Assembly: GCA_038501785.1 (NCBI GenBank)
Contig: JBAMJR010000031.1
Span: 3,632,501-3,696,500, forward strand
DNA: 64,000 nucleotides
Source: Myoxocephalus aenaeus
Taxonomy: Eukaryota; Chordata; Actinopteri; Perciformes; Cottidae
Reading direction: 5' to 3'
Positions 1 through 9,700 of the stretch are shown here, piece by piece. Both the position numbers and the translations under genes were made by a program. How positions within the stretch are numbered: position 1 is the first letter of the stretch; each line of letters opens with the position of its first letter. Under the pieces are notes generated by a model. The model was not told where the DNA came from and did not search any database. It saw nothing but the letters and a program-made list of their open reading frames with translations.

Positions 1-517
1 CAGTTGTGCAACTTAAATAGATAGAAGTAGTTGTCTAGTGTTAAATTCAGCATACTGGGAAACTGGGAATACATATTTTGGCTTTAGTTGATCGATTAAT
101 ATAAACATAAAAAAAGTTTTTTAGGTTGTTCAGTTTCTTTCAACCAGCCTCCACAAAGAAGAGTGAGGTAGAGAGAATAGGTATAAACTATATAACATTG
201 AAAAAATGGTCGGTCGAGGACTCTTGAGTTGATCAAGGCACGTGTACACATACAGTGTATCCGGATGGTTGAGGTTTGAGCAGCTGCACAAAGCGACATG
301 AACTGACAGGAAAACATTCCCAATAATGCAAAAATCCTTTTTTCCTATATAATTGTTTACATACAAACAGTAAACATTGCACAAAGAGACTGAAATGAGA
401 AACACTTACGTAAGTGTTAAAGACACAATCAAGGTGATGAGATTTCACATTTAAATAAGTATTAGCAATTTTACGTCATGATTAATAAAGTGATTCAGTC
501 ATTAAGCATATTTTCTA
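1..517 (-). other. arrdc3-like 3' UTR (probable)
   Basis: This is AT-rich DNA directly downstream of the stop codon. I found no AATAAA or ATTAAA on the minus strand here, so the 3' UTR probably runs past the left edge. It contains an 18-bp perfect palindrome at 401-418 and a CRE-like TTACGTCA at 471-478. Confidence 0.5.
401..418. repeat. 18-bp perfect palindrome containing a PAR-bZIP/NFIL3-type D-box
   Basis: The sequence AACACTTACGTAAGTGTT equals its own reverse complement. Its core TTACGTAA is the consensus site of PAR-bZIP factors (DBP, TEF, HLF) and NFIL3. A CRE-like TTACGTCA lies 52 bp to the right. Function in this position is unknown. Confidence 0.6.
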
Positions 518-1144
518 TTATTTTGCATCAGATTTGTGAGTAGCAGCAGACGGGAAAAGGAGTGAATATGCTGGAGGAGCTTCATCCGATTGAGACAGAA
601 AGTCTGTGTTCATCATTGGTGCAGAAAACAGCTGGTTGTATGTAGGGGCAGTTGGGGATATGCTAAAGGGGGGAGGAGAAGTGGATGGGGCAGATGGGGG
701 TGGTGGAAATACTGGGGCAGTAGGCGGAGGGTGAAACGCAGTAGGCGGAGGGTGAAGCACAGAAGACGTAGATGAAGATGAAAATGGATATCCATAAGGA
801 GAAGCCAATTGTGGCACTGGGTTATTGTAGCCCCTACTGATGTGTGCCGGCTGAGCAGGATACACACCTGGTGGTCCAGCGTACACCAGTGGGTTATCTT
901 GGTACACAGGTGGTGGTGCTGAATACCTTTGGGCTCCTGGGTATCCATAACCGCCTGAGTGTGGGGATACAGGATAGGGATCTATAGACATCGCAGGGGG
1001 AGGGAAGTCGCTGTTGCTTGGGCCCCCAGCAGGCCCAGCTGGAAAGGGGCCCTCAGGCTGACGGCCAGGAGCGAGGTCTGGAGGAATAATGACCACTGGG
1101 AACGTTATCTCTGGATCGAAAGCAAAGCTGATGTCCAGATACGC
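518..1144 (-). CDS. arrdc3-like terminal coding exon: end of C domain and PPxY tail
   Basis: It begins after acceptor TTTTCTCAG and encodes 208 residues plus TAA. The first 20 residues (AYLDISFAFDPEITFPVVII) finish the C domain. The rest is a low-complexity tail rich in P, S, Y and G with two PPxY motifs. A 21-nt tandem duplication at 717-758 gives two copies of HPPPTA. Confidence 0.94.
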   Translation of the reverse strand, partial: AYLDISFAFDPEITFPVVIIPPDLAPGRQPEGPFPAGPAGGPSNSDFPPPAMSIDPYPVSPHSGGYGYPGAQRYSAPPPVYQDNPLVYAGPPGVYPAQPAHISRGYNNPVPQLASPYGYPFSSSSTSSVLHPPPTAFHPPPTAPVFPPPPSAPSTSPPPFSISPTAPTYNQLFSAPMMNTDFLSQSDEAPPAYSLLFPSAATHKSDAK

Positions 1145-4060
1145 CTGAGAAAAAAACACATGACAGTCTCATGAGCAACCTGTGCTTTAATTCTAAAATA
1201 GAAGAGCAAGAAAACATCCGACAGTCACAATAGAACATTTTTATCAATATGTATGGGTCATCAGTTGAACAAAATCAGTTCCAAAAGTGCTTAGTCAATG
1301 TTACATACCTTTAAATGGTATTCCACTGAGATAATGTCACAATTCTGGATGGTTGGCATCTGAACACGAGGAATCTGTATTGCACACCTGACATCCTTCT
1401 GTGTTTGGGATTTAATACCGTTGTCAACCACTTTGTGGATAACTCTGCTCTCATGTTTGGTACTGCTGTTGGCACGGTATACCACATTCTGGATTAAACT
1501 GAATTTGGGAATCATCTCACTCGATGAGGAATTGTTGATTTTTGCAACAATCGCCAGAGTTTCACCTATGAGGAAAGAAAATTTAATTAATTTTCATTTG
1601 ACTCTAAATCAAGTACCACACAGTGTGCTCCAGTATGTGTATTATATAAAGGCAGTTCATTAGTAAACTTTAAATCATACTAACCCCCTAAAATGCTATT
1701 TACATTTCCATCAACTTTTCTTTTCACGCTTTACTAAAACCATCACTGACAACAAACCATTACAAGTGTGAGCCAGTATGCACACTACTAGGGCACTGGA
1801 ACGGACACATCTAAATAGAATGCAGCTGCTACTGATGTTATTATTAGTTACACAATTGCGTCTCCTGCAATAGCAGGTCAAAAAGACTGTACGGTGCATC
1901 CCATTTCTTCCTTGTTGACAAAAGCAATACGTGGGATTAAACAATTCCTGAACTATAATGTCAACACTATTCCAATATTATTGAAATAGTTTGCTATTTT
2001 GCATGGCTGTGGTGACCACCACTAACAAAAAACATATTTTTTCAGTATCTGCCTTCAGCAGAATATCTCCTTCCGTGACTTGAACCTACCACGTTTGAAG
2101 AGAAATGTATACCTGGGGCATAAGCACTCTTGTCAACAATGACATCCATGTGTACAAGTCCTTTTGAGAAAAGCCCCATCTCTTTCTTTGTTGAACCAAC
2201 TTGCCGTGACTAGAATGTAATAACAAGGGAAAATAATTACTTTTGATCCACTTCCATTATTTAGACATTATAGTTAAGCATTTCAGTGATAGAGCCGGGC
2301 AAAATACCCAGCTGCACTGCACCTGTTGTCACTTATTACTGCTTACTGTGAAGTATGTCATGGCGAGCAGTTTTCACTGGAACCACTTCGACAGAAGAAA
2401 TAGTATATATGGAAGATTTCAACAACAATGTCTGTAAATTATACAAAATAACTGGGACCCTGTTATTGTTGTGTTTCTTTTAAATTGATATGTAAATCCT
2501 GATTGATCTTTTTTCACAGCAGATGTTTTGACTTGTCATGGCAGGAATGGCCCATGTGGGGTGCATACCGTTCATTGTGGCTCTGTGCATGTAAGCATTC
2601 CATACCAGAAGGCAAGTATGCACAACTGACACCTTAAAATGTCAACATTATTGTTATTAATAACAACAACAACTGTGCTTTAAAAATGTTAACATGTCTG
2701 CTGTGAAAAATAATATTCAGGATGTGTTTTAGGAAAACTGTATACCACCTATATTTTTCATTTTCAATAGTCCATTTCTATTTTTTAGCTACACCACATG
2801 ACAAGTGCTGCATCCAAGAAAAGGTCTGGTGGCACCGACTGTAACTTTACATCACAAAGTCTCTACATACTATAAAGTGGAATAAAGGAGTGTAGTTTCT
2901 GTCTCTCGACTTATAGTAACAGAGATTTATATGTTTCAATATTGTACAAACCATCAGAGAATGAAGGTTTGGATAGGACTTGGAGACAAAACGTAAATCC
3001 TTTTCAACTGTATTGTCCATCCTCCAACTCCTGGACAACTTGACTTCCAATTTGTAGACAATCTTTCCATGACTGCCCTTGAAGGATGAAGGCATGCTTC
3101 TGTGATGGAAAACCAGCAGATTAATTTAATTTAGTTATTTTAAGTGAATTAACATTAATAATCACAATTGAACATTTTAACACCAACTAATAGAACGTGC
3201 ATGAGTAGGCTATTTTGTTCCGTTTGTGAAAATCCTTTACATTGTGAAAATGCAAACATTGAATTCTAGTAAATGTCTTACCCTGGTGGTATGTTAAAGC
3301 TGAATTTGTAGACATGGATCCCTTGGGGAACTACAGTTTCTGAAAGAGGGAGGATTTAGTGTTAATACTAGCAATGGTCGACTGCCAATACCTGTTACTT
3401 TAAAGTAGTAATTCATATGGTGGTGGAAAGTAACACATGCACTTTATTACATTTTAGTACTTCTAACCCACTGCATTTAATTTCAATACTGTCAAATATG
3501 TCATCTGGATTACTGTAAGAGCTGCAATTTAATTATTAGTCACTTGTATTAGTGTCACAGTTATTAACTAAAGTAGGCCCTGCAGCCCTCCATACTTGTA
3601 TTAACTTTTGAATTTCTAACTAAGTTTTTGTCCCCCAGCTGAAGGTAATGAATATGTTGACTGACCGTGCCATGACCGTCACTGGGCACAAATAAAAAGT
3701 GCACAAACGAACAAGGGGAGGATGGGACATAGCAGGCCTCCACCATGCCAGTCAGTAATAACAGGGTTACAGCATGCATAACTAACGAGGAGTCTGCATC
3801 TTACCCTTAGAGTCCTCTGGGATCAGAAACTGCTTCAGTTTGAAATATCTCTTGTGAGCCTGGTATGTATGGGTGCGGTCGCCGTTCTTTTTCGTCCATC
3901 GTACATCAGCGTCTCCTTTGGCTTTTATAAACAGGCCCTCAACTGTGGTCTCCTTCGATAAGGCCAGTGTTACTTTTCCAGTGAGAGTGTCCCCCTCCGA
4001 AAACGTCTCATACTCGTTTAGCGCGTCACAAGTTATCGTTAAGCTCTGAATAGCAGGCAT
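518..4060 (-). CDS. arrdc3-like: Arrestin domain-containing protein, ARRDC3-like alpha-arrestin (six exons, complete CDS)
   Basis: Alpha-arrestins are adaptors at the plasma membrane and endosomes. They bind membrane cargo and recruit NEDD4-family ubiquitin ligases through PPxY motifs. Six exons read from the right: 4060-3805, 3339-3282, 3099-2952, 2209-2113, 1565-1309 and 1144-518. Phases 1, 2, 0, 1 and 0 all agree, giving 1443 nt (480 residues plus stop). All introns are GT-AG; the donor after exon 3 (GTTTGT) is weak. The arrestin N domain is roughly residues 1-165, with the family-typical stretches YETFSEGDTLTGKV and KRYFKLKQFLIPED. The arrestin C domain is about 170-300. The tail, from about 292, is rich in P, S, Y and G, with PPVY at 350-353 and PPAY at 462-465. 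The ATG at 4060 has A at -3, and no ATG lies in frame between it and the promoter-like TATA element. At 480 residues it is longer than human ARRDC3 (414) because of the tail. Family assignment is firm. The exact paralogue (ARRDC2, 3 or 4, or a fish-specific copy) is inference. Confidence 0.93.
717..758 (-). repeat. 21-nt in-frame tandem duplication in the arrestin tail
   Basis: Units 717-737 and 738-758 differ at one base. Each adds seven residues containing HPPPTA to the proline-rich tail, so copy number changes would alter tail length without a frameshift. Confidence 0.85.
1309..1565 (-). CDS. arrdc3-like coding exon 5
   Basis: A 257-nt exon after acceptor CCTCATAG and before donor GTATGT. 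It encodes GETLAIVAKINNSSS and onward to IISVEYHLK, the main body of the arrestin C domain, including the conserved 'GE..I...I.N.SS' and 'Y.L.V' positions. It ends in phase 0. Confidence 0.93.
2113..2209 (-). CDS. arrdc3-like coding exon 4
   Basis: A 97-nt exon after acceptor TTCTAG and before donor GTATAC. It encodes SRQVGSTKKEMGLFSKG and then HMDVIVDKSAYAP, the hinge and start of the arrestin C domain. It ends in phase 1. Confidence 0.9.
2952..3099 (-). CDS. arrdc3-like coding exon 3
   Basis: A 148-nt exon after acceptor CACAG. It encodes the end of the N domain (KGSHGKIVYKLEVKLSRSW, and further on SYPNLHSLM). The donor GTTTGT is non-consensus beyond GT, but only this end keeps phase 0 and gives a family-like junction with exon 4. 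Confidence 0.88.
3282..3339 (-). CDS. arrdc3-like coding exon 2
   Basis: A 58-nt exon between acceptor CTCTTTCAG and donor GTAAGA. Joined in phase 1 it encodes TVVPQGIHVYKFSFNIPP, the conserved GxHxxxFxFxIP segment of arrestin N domains. It ends in phase 2. Confidence 0.92.
3805..4060 (-). CDS. arrdc3-like coding exon 1
   Basis: It runs from the ATG (4058-4060) to a GTAAGA donor (intron begins at 3804) and ends in phase 1. It encodes the first 85 residues, beginning MPAIQSLTITCDALNEYETF, the first strands of the arrestin N domain. Confidence 0.93.
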
Positions 4061-4079
4061 TGTGAAGACTAAACTGGTG

Positions 4080-4346
4080 AAATAGATCAACAAAACACAC
4101 AACCCACCCACCTACTCATTATAAAACGCGTTCACGGCGTGCTACTTTGATAAAAGACAACCCTACCCATGGCGTCCTGACTGCTGAGGAAGACACGCCC
4201 TACGAATGTCTCCTCAAAGACCTCTGCTGCCATCTGACGTACGAAGGAGAGACTGCGGGCTCCTAATCAAGCGCATGAGACTCTGCGCGAAAGCGCATTG
4301 CAATCGTTCCAAAAAAGAATGTCACCGAAACCACGCCCCCTGGAGG
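4080..4346 (-). promoter_or_regulatory. Probable arrdc3-like promoter
   Basis: The block upstream of the arrestin ATG is CpG-richer than its surroundings. On the minus strand a TTTATAAT element (about 4115-4124) lies 55-65 bp before the ATG, which would put a start site near 4085-4095. Upstream are an E2F-like GCGCGAAA (4285-4292) inside the inverted repeat TGCGC-gaaa-GCGCA (4284-4297), a C/EBP-like ATTGCAAT (4297-4304) and a CTCF-like motif (4333-4346). The start site is inferred. Confidence 0.5.
4333..4346 (-). promoter_or_regulatory. CTCF-like motif beside the arrestin promoter
   Basis: On the minus strand CCTCCAGGGGGCGT matches the CTCF core with two mismatches (position 3 and last). It lies about 275 bp upstream of the arrestin ATG. 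Confidence 0.35.
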
Positions 4347-4449
4347 CCACGCACGGGGACATGGAGTCTACACACGTAGCCTTCTGTGTACTGTCTGTGG
4401 TTAAAGTTTGGAATACAGTTCAGACATGTTGAAATGGCCACCATAATGT

Positions 4450-4476
4450 TGTGTGTGTGTGTGTGTGTGTGTGTGT
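4450..4476. repeat. (GT)n microsatellite
   Basis: Uninterrupted GT dinucleotides in the intergenic region. Confidence 0.95.
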
Positions 4477-4596
4477 TGGTGCCTTTCCTAAATACCTCAA
4501 GTGGCTTCCAATGGTTTTCCCGCCGTTTGGATGATAATAGGCTAACACTGACCAGTGTGCTGTAAACAGAAGGCGCTATGGAGACAGTTACCGTGC

Positions 4597-4599
<3 letters not shown>

Positions 4600-4635
<36 letters not shown>

Positions 4636-4640
4636 GGGGG
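4600..4640. repeat. (GT)n followed by a G run
   Basis: A GT array ending in about eight G residues. Confidence 0.95.
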
Positions 4641-5411
4641 GAAGTCAGGACCTCACAAGACAACCAAGTGCGACGAATTTGCGAAAACAAAGCGACCAGC
4701 AACAGAATTGTGAACAGAAAAGGAAGGCAGTGAACTGAAAGGTTCATTTAACATTGGCACAGGTTAGTTCCAGAGTAGTAAGTTAGAATTGTGCTGCTTC
4801 GTGTGTTTCTTCCCTTATCTTCCTCTATGATGTTGTGTATGTTTTGCATTCAGAGTTAGCTAGTAACCAAAACTAGTCTTCTAAATTTCCATTTCGTTCG
4901 CAAAAAATATATACTTGAAGGTATTGTTGCCTAAAGATATTTGCAGAAAGCAAAACTATACAACACATTTTTTTTTGTAAATCTGTACAATATTTGTTTT
5001 CAGGAGAGGGATTTGTGCAGGGCATCAAGAAATGACATCTCCAAGAAGCAAGACAAGATTTGTGGTGTGGCCTTTGAGTTCTCTTGTCAAGACTTTAATG
5101 TTCGTCTGTCTTGTCTGGCCAACAAAAATGGTTCCAATGTATTTTCTTAGTTTTATTGAAAAATGTATTCATGTAATAGAGCCTTTCTCTAATTGTGCTT
5201 GTTGCACAATCTGGTACCAATTGCTCCTATTAGTGGATGCACAGGTAGCAAAGCATGGCTCCAGCTTAACTGACAATCAGTTAATATCAGCAGAAAAATG
5301 AAAGTAATTAAAAGTCATGAAAGTGAGCAAATGAAATCCTGCTTTGGGACCTTATTAAGCTAAGGACAGCCCTGCATGCTTTAAAACCCATCTAGACAGA
5401 GATGAAAGTGG

Positions 5412-5425
5412 CTGGTAGGTGGCGC
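5412..5425 (+). promoter_or_regulatory. CTCF-like motif in the intergenic region
   Basis: CTGGTAGGTGGCGC fits the CTCF core with two mismatches (positions 2 and 3). It lies between the two divergent genes. Confidence 0.3.
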
Positions 5426-6560
5426 CAGCACATCTGCGGAGGGCAATCTATAGCATAACAGCAGGTGCAGCTTCATATCAATCACACAAATACCTCATTG
5501 CTGCAGCGCTACTTGTTTTGTGAAGTTTCTTTGAAAGTTCTCTATTTCTTCACTATTGAGCAGTCAATATATATTTTGAAATGAGTTGCACACTAGGTAC
5601 AAGTTAGCACTATTATAAAAAATAAAGTGTTCTTTTGTAATTGATCTATTAATGGCAAAGACTTAAATCACATCCCTCAGTAGAAGCTCATTAATCTATG
5701 TCGTGTATATGCCCCTAGTTGGATAGGTTGTATCCCTGCATTGGGAAAAAGGGTGCCTTGGTCAAGTCCAGTCTTTATTAAGATTAATGAACAGCTTGAC
5801 ATTTTTAGTCCTCTGTCTGAATCGATAATTTTAATACTCATGAGGGCCAATGGGGATCTAAGCTTGCAGAACACACATTGTGGCCACAGGGCGCATGTTA
5901 AATGTCCAAATGGTAATCAATGCAAAGAAATTAGCTATTGATCTGTTATAGTTTTGTAATAGGTTATCTATTGGTTTGCTCTTTCGGAAAATTTCAATAG
6001 CAGTCGGATGGAATTGTGCTGGTAATATTGCTGTAGGGTGTGTGCATGCGCGTGTCTGCATTCACATTCACCCAGCTTCCTATGTGTGTTTGCATGCGAG
6101 TGCAGGGTCACGTTCCAATTAGCACAGAGGGCAGATTGTAAATAAACATGTTGGGGAGAATATTGGTGATCTGCATCACATCCACAGTTTACTACAAATA
6201 AGCCTGGGAAATTCAAAATCCGATGGTTTAATGCTGAACACTATTTCTAATCATAATGTATGCGGAACCACATATTTCATACACTTGTGACCGATTATGC
6301 CTGGAGCATCATTTGAGCATCTAAAAATATGTTTCATAAATTAATTTGTGTGCGGGGGTGTATGTAGGTGATGCAAAGCTACTGCTGTATAAATACTTGT
6401 TCAGGTCAAGAACTGTAGTTCCTAACTGTAGTTCTAACCTGAGAAAATGTCTTGTTTATGAATAAAGCAAAGTTAAAGTTGCAAAAATAAAATAAAAGTT
6501 CCTATGTTGCTAAAACACATCCCTCTTGGTTGTCTGTGCTCTTAGGACATACAGTGGTAG

Positions 6561-6729
6561 ATGGATATGGATCTGCATTGCTGGGGCAGTGGGGAGCTTG
6601 GACAGACTGGACATGGCAGGCCAGGGCACATCGGTCCAGAGGAAGCCCATCTGAGCGAGTTCACAGAGGCAAGGCTGGGCAGAGTGAAGCTCCTGGCATG
6701 TGGATCCAGTCACTCCATTGTGGTCACAG
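6561..6729 (+). CDS. RCC1-repeat gene, first coding exon
   Basis: Starts MDMDLHCWGSGELGQTGHG and ends LLACGSSHSIVVT before donor G|GTACAG, in phase 1. A TAG directly precedes the ATG in frame. The splice acceptor ending near 6545 means the exon carries about 15 nt of 5' UTR. It covers the first WG..GQ strand and the first CG..HS strand of the propeller. Confidence 0.85.
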
Positions 6730-9700
6730 GTACAGATCCCAGTTTCCTTGTGTACTGTTTGTTGGTCTTATTCCACACTGTGGATATCTAAAAAACATTG
6801 ACTGATTTGGTATGTTCATGCATTATTTAAACTTGGGTAGTAAACATGATTTGCGTGTGTGTTAGGTTGTTGTCTTTTGCAAGTCTTATGAGGGGAAAGC
6901 ATGTATTTTGTCATCGATCCATTAGAGAGGAAACATTGTCTATCAGATTGATATATTTATATTATTTATATTTTATTATTATATTTATATATTTATATTT
7001 ATCTATAACGCATCTTCAAACATTACGTTTTCTGATGTTTTGGTAAATGTATTGTTATGTATACTCTGGTAGGTCTTGCAGTATTTTGAAGTAACTGGGA
7101 CAAGATACAATTAACAATCTGGTATATTGTTAAAACTCTGTTTGCTTGAAAGCCACGGCTTTCCAGTGAGGCTCGAGAATATCTCCAGAGCAATTGGCTA
7201 AGGTAGACATTTGATCCAAAGATGTGGAAGCAACCAAGCCCTTAGAATCCATTAGAAACCACCATATATTCTGTCTGACATTTGATGGACATGTTTGTCC
7301 AAAGTACCTTGCAGTACCATGAGTGCATGGAGTGCAACAGGGTCTAAATGATTCTCTGGCGGTGCAATAAAAGAAATATTCTGTAGAGGTTTCAAAGACA
7401 CTTAATGTCATATGCGTAGGGTTAACACACAACATGAAGGGTCTTCCTCCCTGCCCATGAGGTAATACTGGCCTACTTATTTGCCAATTTGATAGAAACC
7501 CTGATGACAGGAAGGAAGGAGGCTCCTTTAGTACATTAGCGGGCAGTAGTCATAAATCAGTAGCCAAGATAAGTCTTATAGATCACCCCAACACCGGGAT
7601 CCTATACCTCTACCATCATTACAGGGAAAAAGGTGACATTTTTGATTGATTAAAATGGTGCAGGCTAGCTTAGGCTAAATCATGTTAAGTGATGTGACAT
7701 TGCAGTTTCACATATCATATTTCTGTCAAGACAATGATGGTGGAAGGCATTGTCAAGGCATGATATCTGACAACAGCAGACATCTGGGGGGGCCGGAGGA
7801 GATTTATGGGAAGGTTTTAGTGGTCTGAGGGAGATGAGAGAGAGTAAAAAGTGGTTCTTTTTTGTGCATTGTCACTTCCAGAGTGACTGTAAATTTTACT
7901 CCAGTGCTGTTGGGAATTGGAGACATTTATACATCCTGACAAATTGCCTGCTGTAAAAGTATTTACTGGTCTTGTCCTCCTTTTATTCGTGGCCAACCCG
8001 CAAACACATACCCCCCCTCACAGACAGAGAAAAATCTCCCCACAGAAAATTTATGTGACACACGTTTATGTGACGTACCTGAGCTCTAGCCCAACATATG
8101 TCATAATAGTGTCATGTTGAGAGTACTAGTCTGCTGTTAATGTTTTAATAGAGGTGGTCTTGAGTAGGTCATAATGGTTTTATACCAGCCACATTGTCTC
8201 AGATCTCAGCCCAAGGAAAGGCTTGTTTATGGAAAAAAAGCTTGCAGGAGAAATCCGTAAGATGTCGAAAAGGGTCAAGAACAACAACAATTTAGTAAAT
8301 CATTGTGTAAACTATTTAACGATTATCACCCCAGAAATGATTACCAAACAAAATTCAACAATCAACGGTAAATGAGACTGGCCTTTGGACTTGTAGTTAT
8401 GACAAACTCTCACAGTGCGTGAATATTTGATGTTTGTTGTGGTTTTGTATTTGTGTTGAGATTGCACAATTAATGTAGCAAAGAAGCTGGTGTTTTGGAT
8501 GACACATTTTGAAATCATGATCATTTGTCTATGATAACACTTAGTATTGATACATGTAATTATTATAAATAAGACCGTAATAAGGGTTACATAATAATAA
8601 GTAAAACCTTGGATAAGGGTTTGAATGATTACCTTTGACTAAACTTAGTCTCTCGTTGACTTTTATGTCCATGTTTAAATAATGCTCCACATTTTAGAAA
8701 AGCATTATAAATTGTTGCCACTCGGTGGCACTATTAGACTGCCAATAAGACAAGTAGCAGAGGAGAGTGGGTGGGGTAGGTGGGAGGAGGGCGGCCCACA
8801 CTTACCTCACACTCAGACAGAGCTATAATTTACTAATAGTGTGGGAGCCGCCATTGCTGTTATCTTTTAATAGATTTGTACGGGGGAAAGCAGGTGCCTG
8901 TTGTTAATGTGTCCAATTGCCCAAGTTGCCTACAGAATTTAGGGCATCCATCACTGTCGTCGGCGGTGACACCCTGTCGTTCTACTTCATGCGGCGGGCC
9001 GGCCGAGCTGGGGCTGGTAACAGATGAGGCTTCTCTCTCCTCCAGACGCCCACAGTCACACAGAGACGACCGCCATACGTGCTTGCACATGCATACACAC
9101 AAAAACACACACAGCTATACAACAGTCTTAGAGGACAAACTGAACTTATACCATTACTATACCAAATGCATATATTTATACTGTATGCATTAAAAAGATG
9201 TCGGGAAAAAACAGGCACCTACCTGATTATGGTGATAATAAATTGATATTGAATCATTAAAATGAATAAATGGGCTACGTTGAAGAGTGAAAAGTGGCAT
9301 AAAAAAAAAAAAAAAACTTTGTAAACTTTGCCCCCCACTGCTTTGAATTCTTGACCTTTCAGCTGCACCCTTGAGCTTAGCCAGGGGCACCACGTTGCTT
9401 GCAGGTTTGCCCTCCGCCCTGGAAAACACGCCGTGCAGCTGTGTTTCTTTAGACCCGGGCTGAGAGTTGGAGGGTATACAGAGGTGCCTGCTAATACCTT
9501 GTTAGGGCTGTTTCAGTTGCTCGGTCTCAGTGAGGTCAGTGTCAGTACTGCTTTAGTTCGAGGCCCTTGATCTGCTGGATGTTGGATGAAGCCACGGACT
9601 GGTGTGCTGGCCGTTTGTGACCTACCCTGATTTTATATAGGAGACCATGGGACTCACAGAAGTGAGATGTCTTTAGTCAGATGTGGTTACTTTGATTAAG

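Larger units (their letters stand above)
4347..6546. other. Intergenic region between the two head-to-head genes
   Basis: Two GT microsatellites lie at 4450-4476 and 4600-4632, the second followed by a G run. Possible 5' splice donors on the plus strand (CAG|GTTAGT after 4761 and GTAAGT at about 4780) could end an untranslated first exon of the RCC1 gene. Otherwise the sequence is AT-rich, with a CTCF-like motif at 5412-5425 and no convincing coding sequence. Confidence 0.4.

Noticed and set aside
3782..4111. N-terminal extension of the arrestin frame to 4111
   Set aside because: The extension would need a GTG start, while the ATG at 4060 has a good context and gives the normal family N-terminus.
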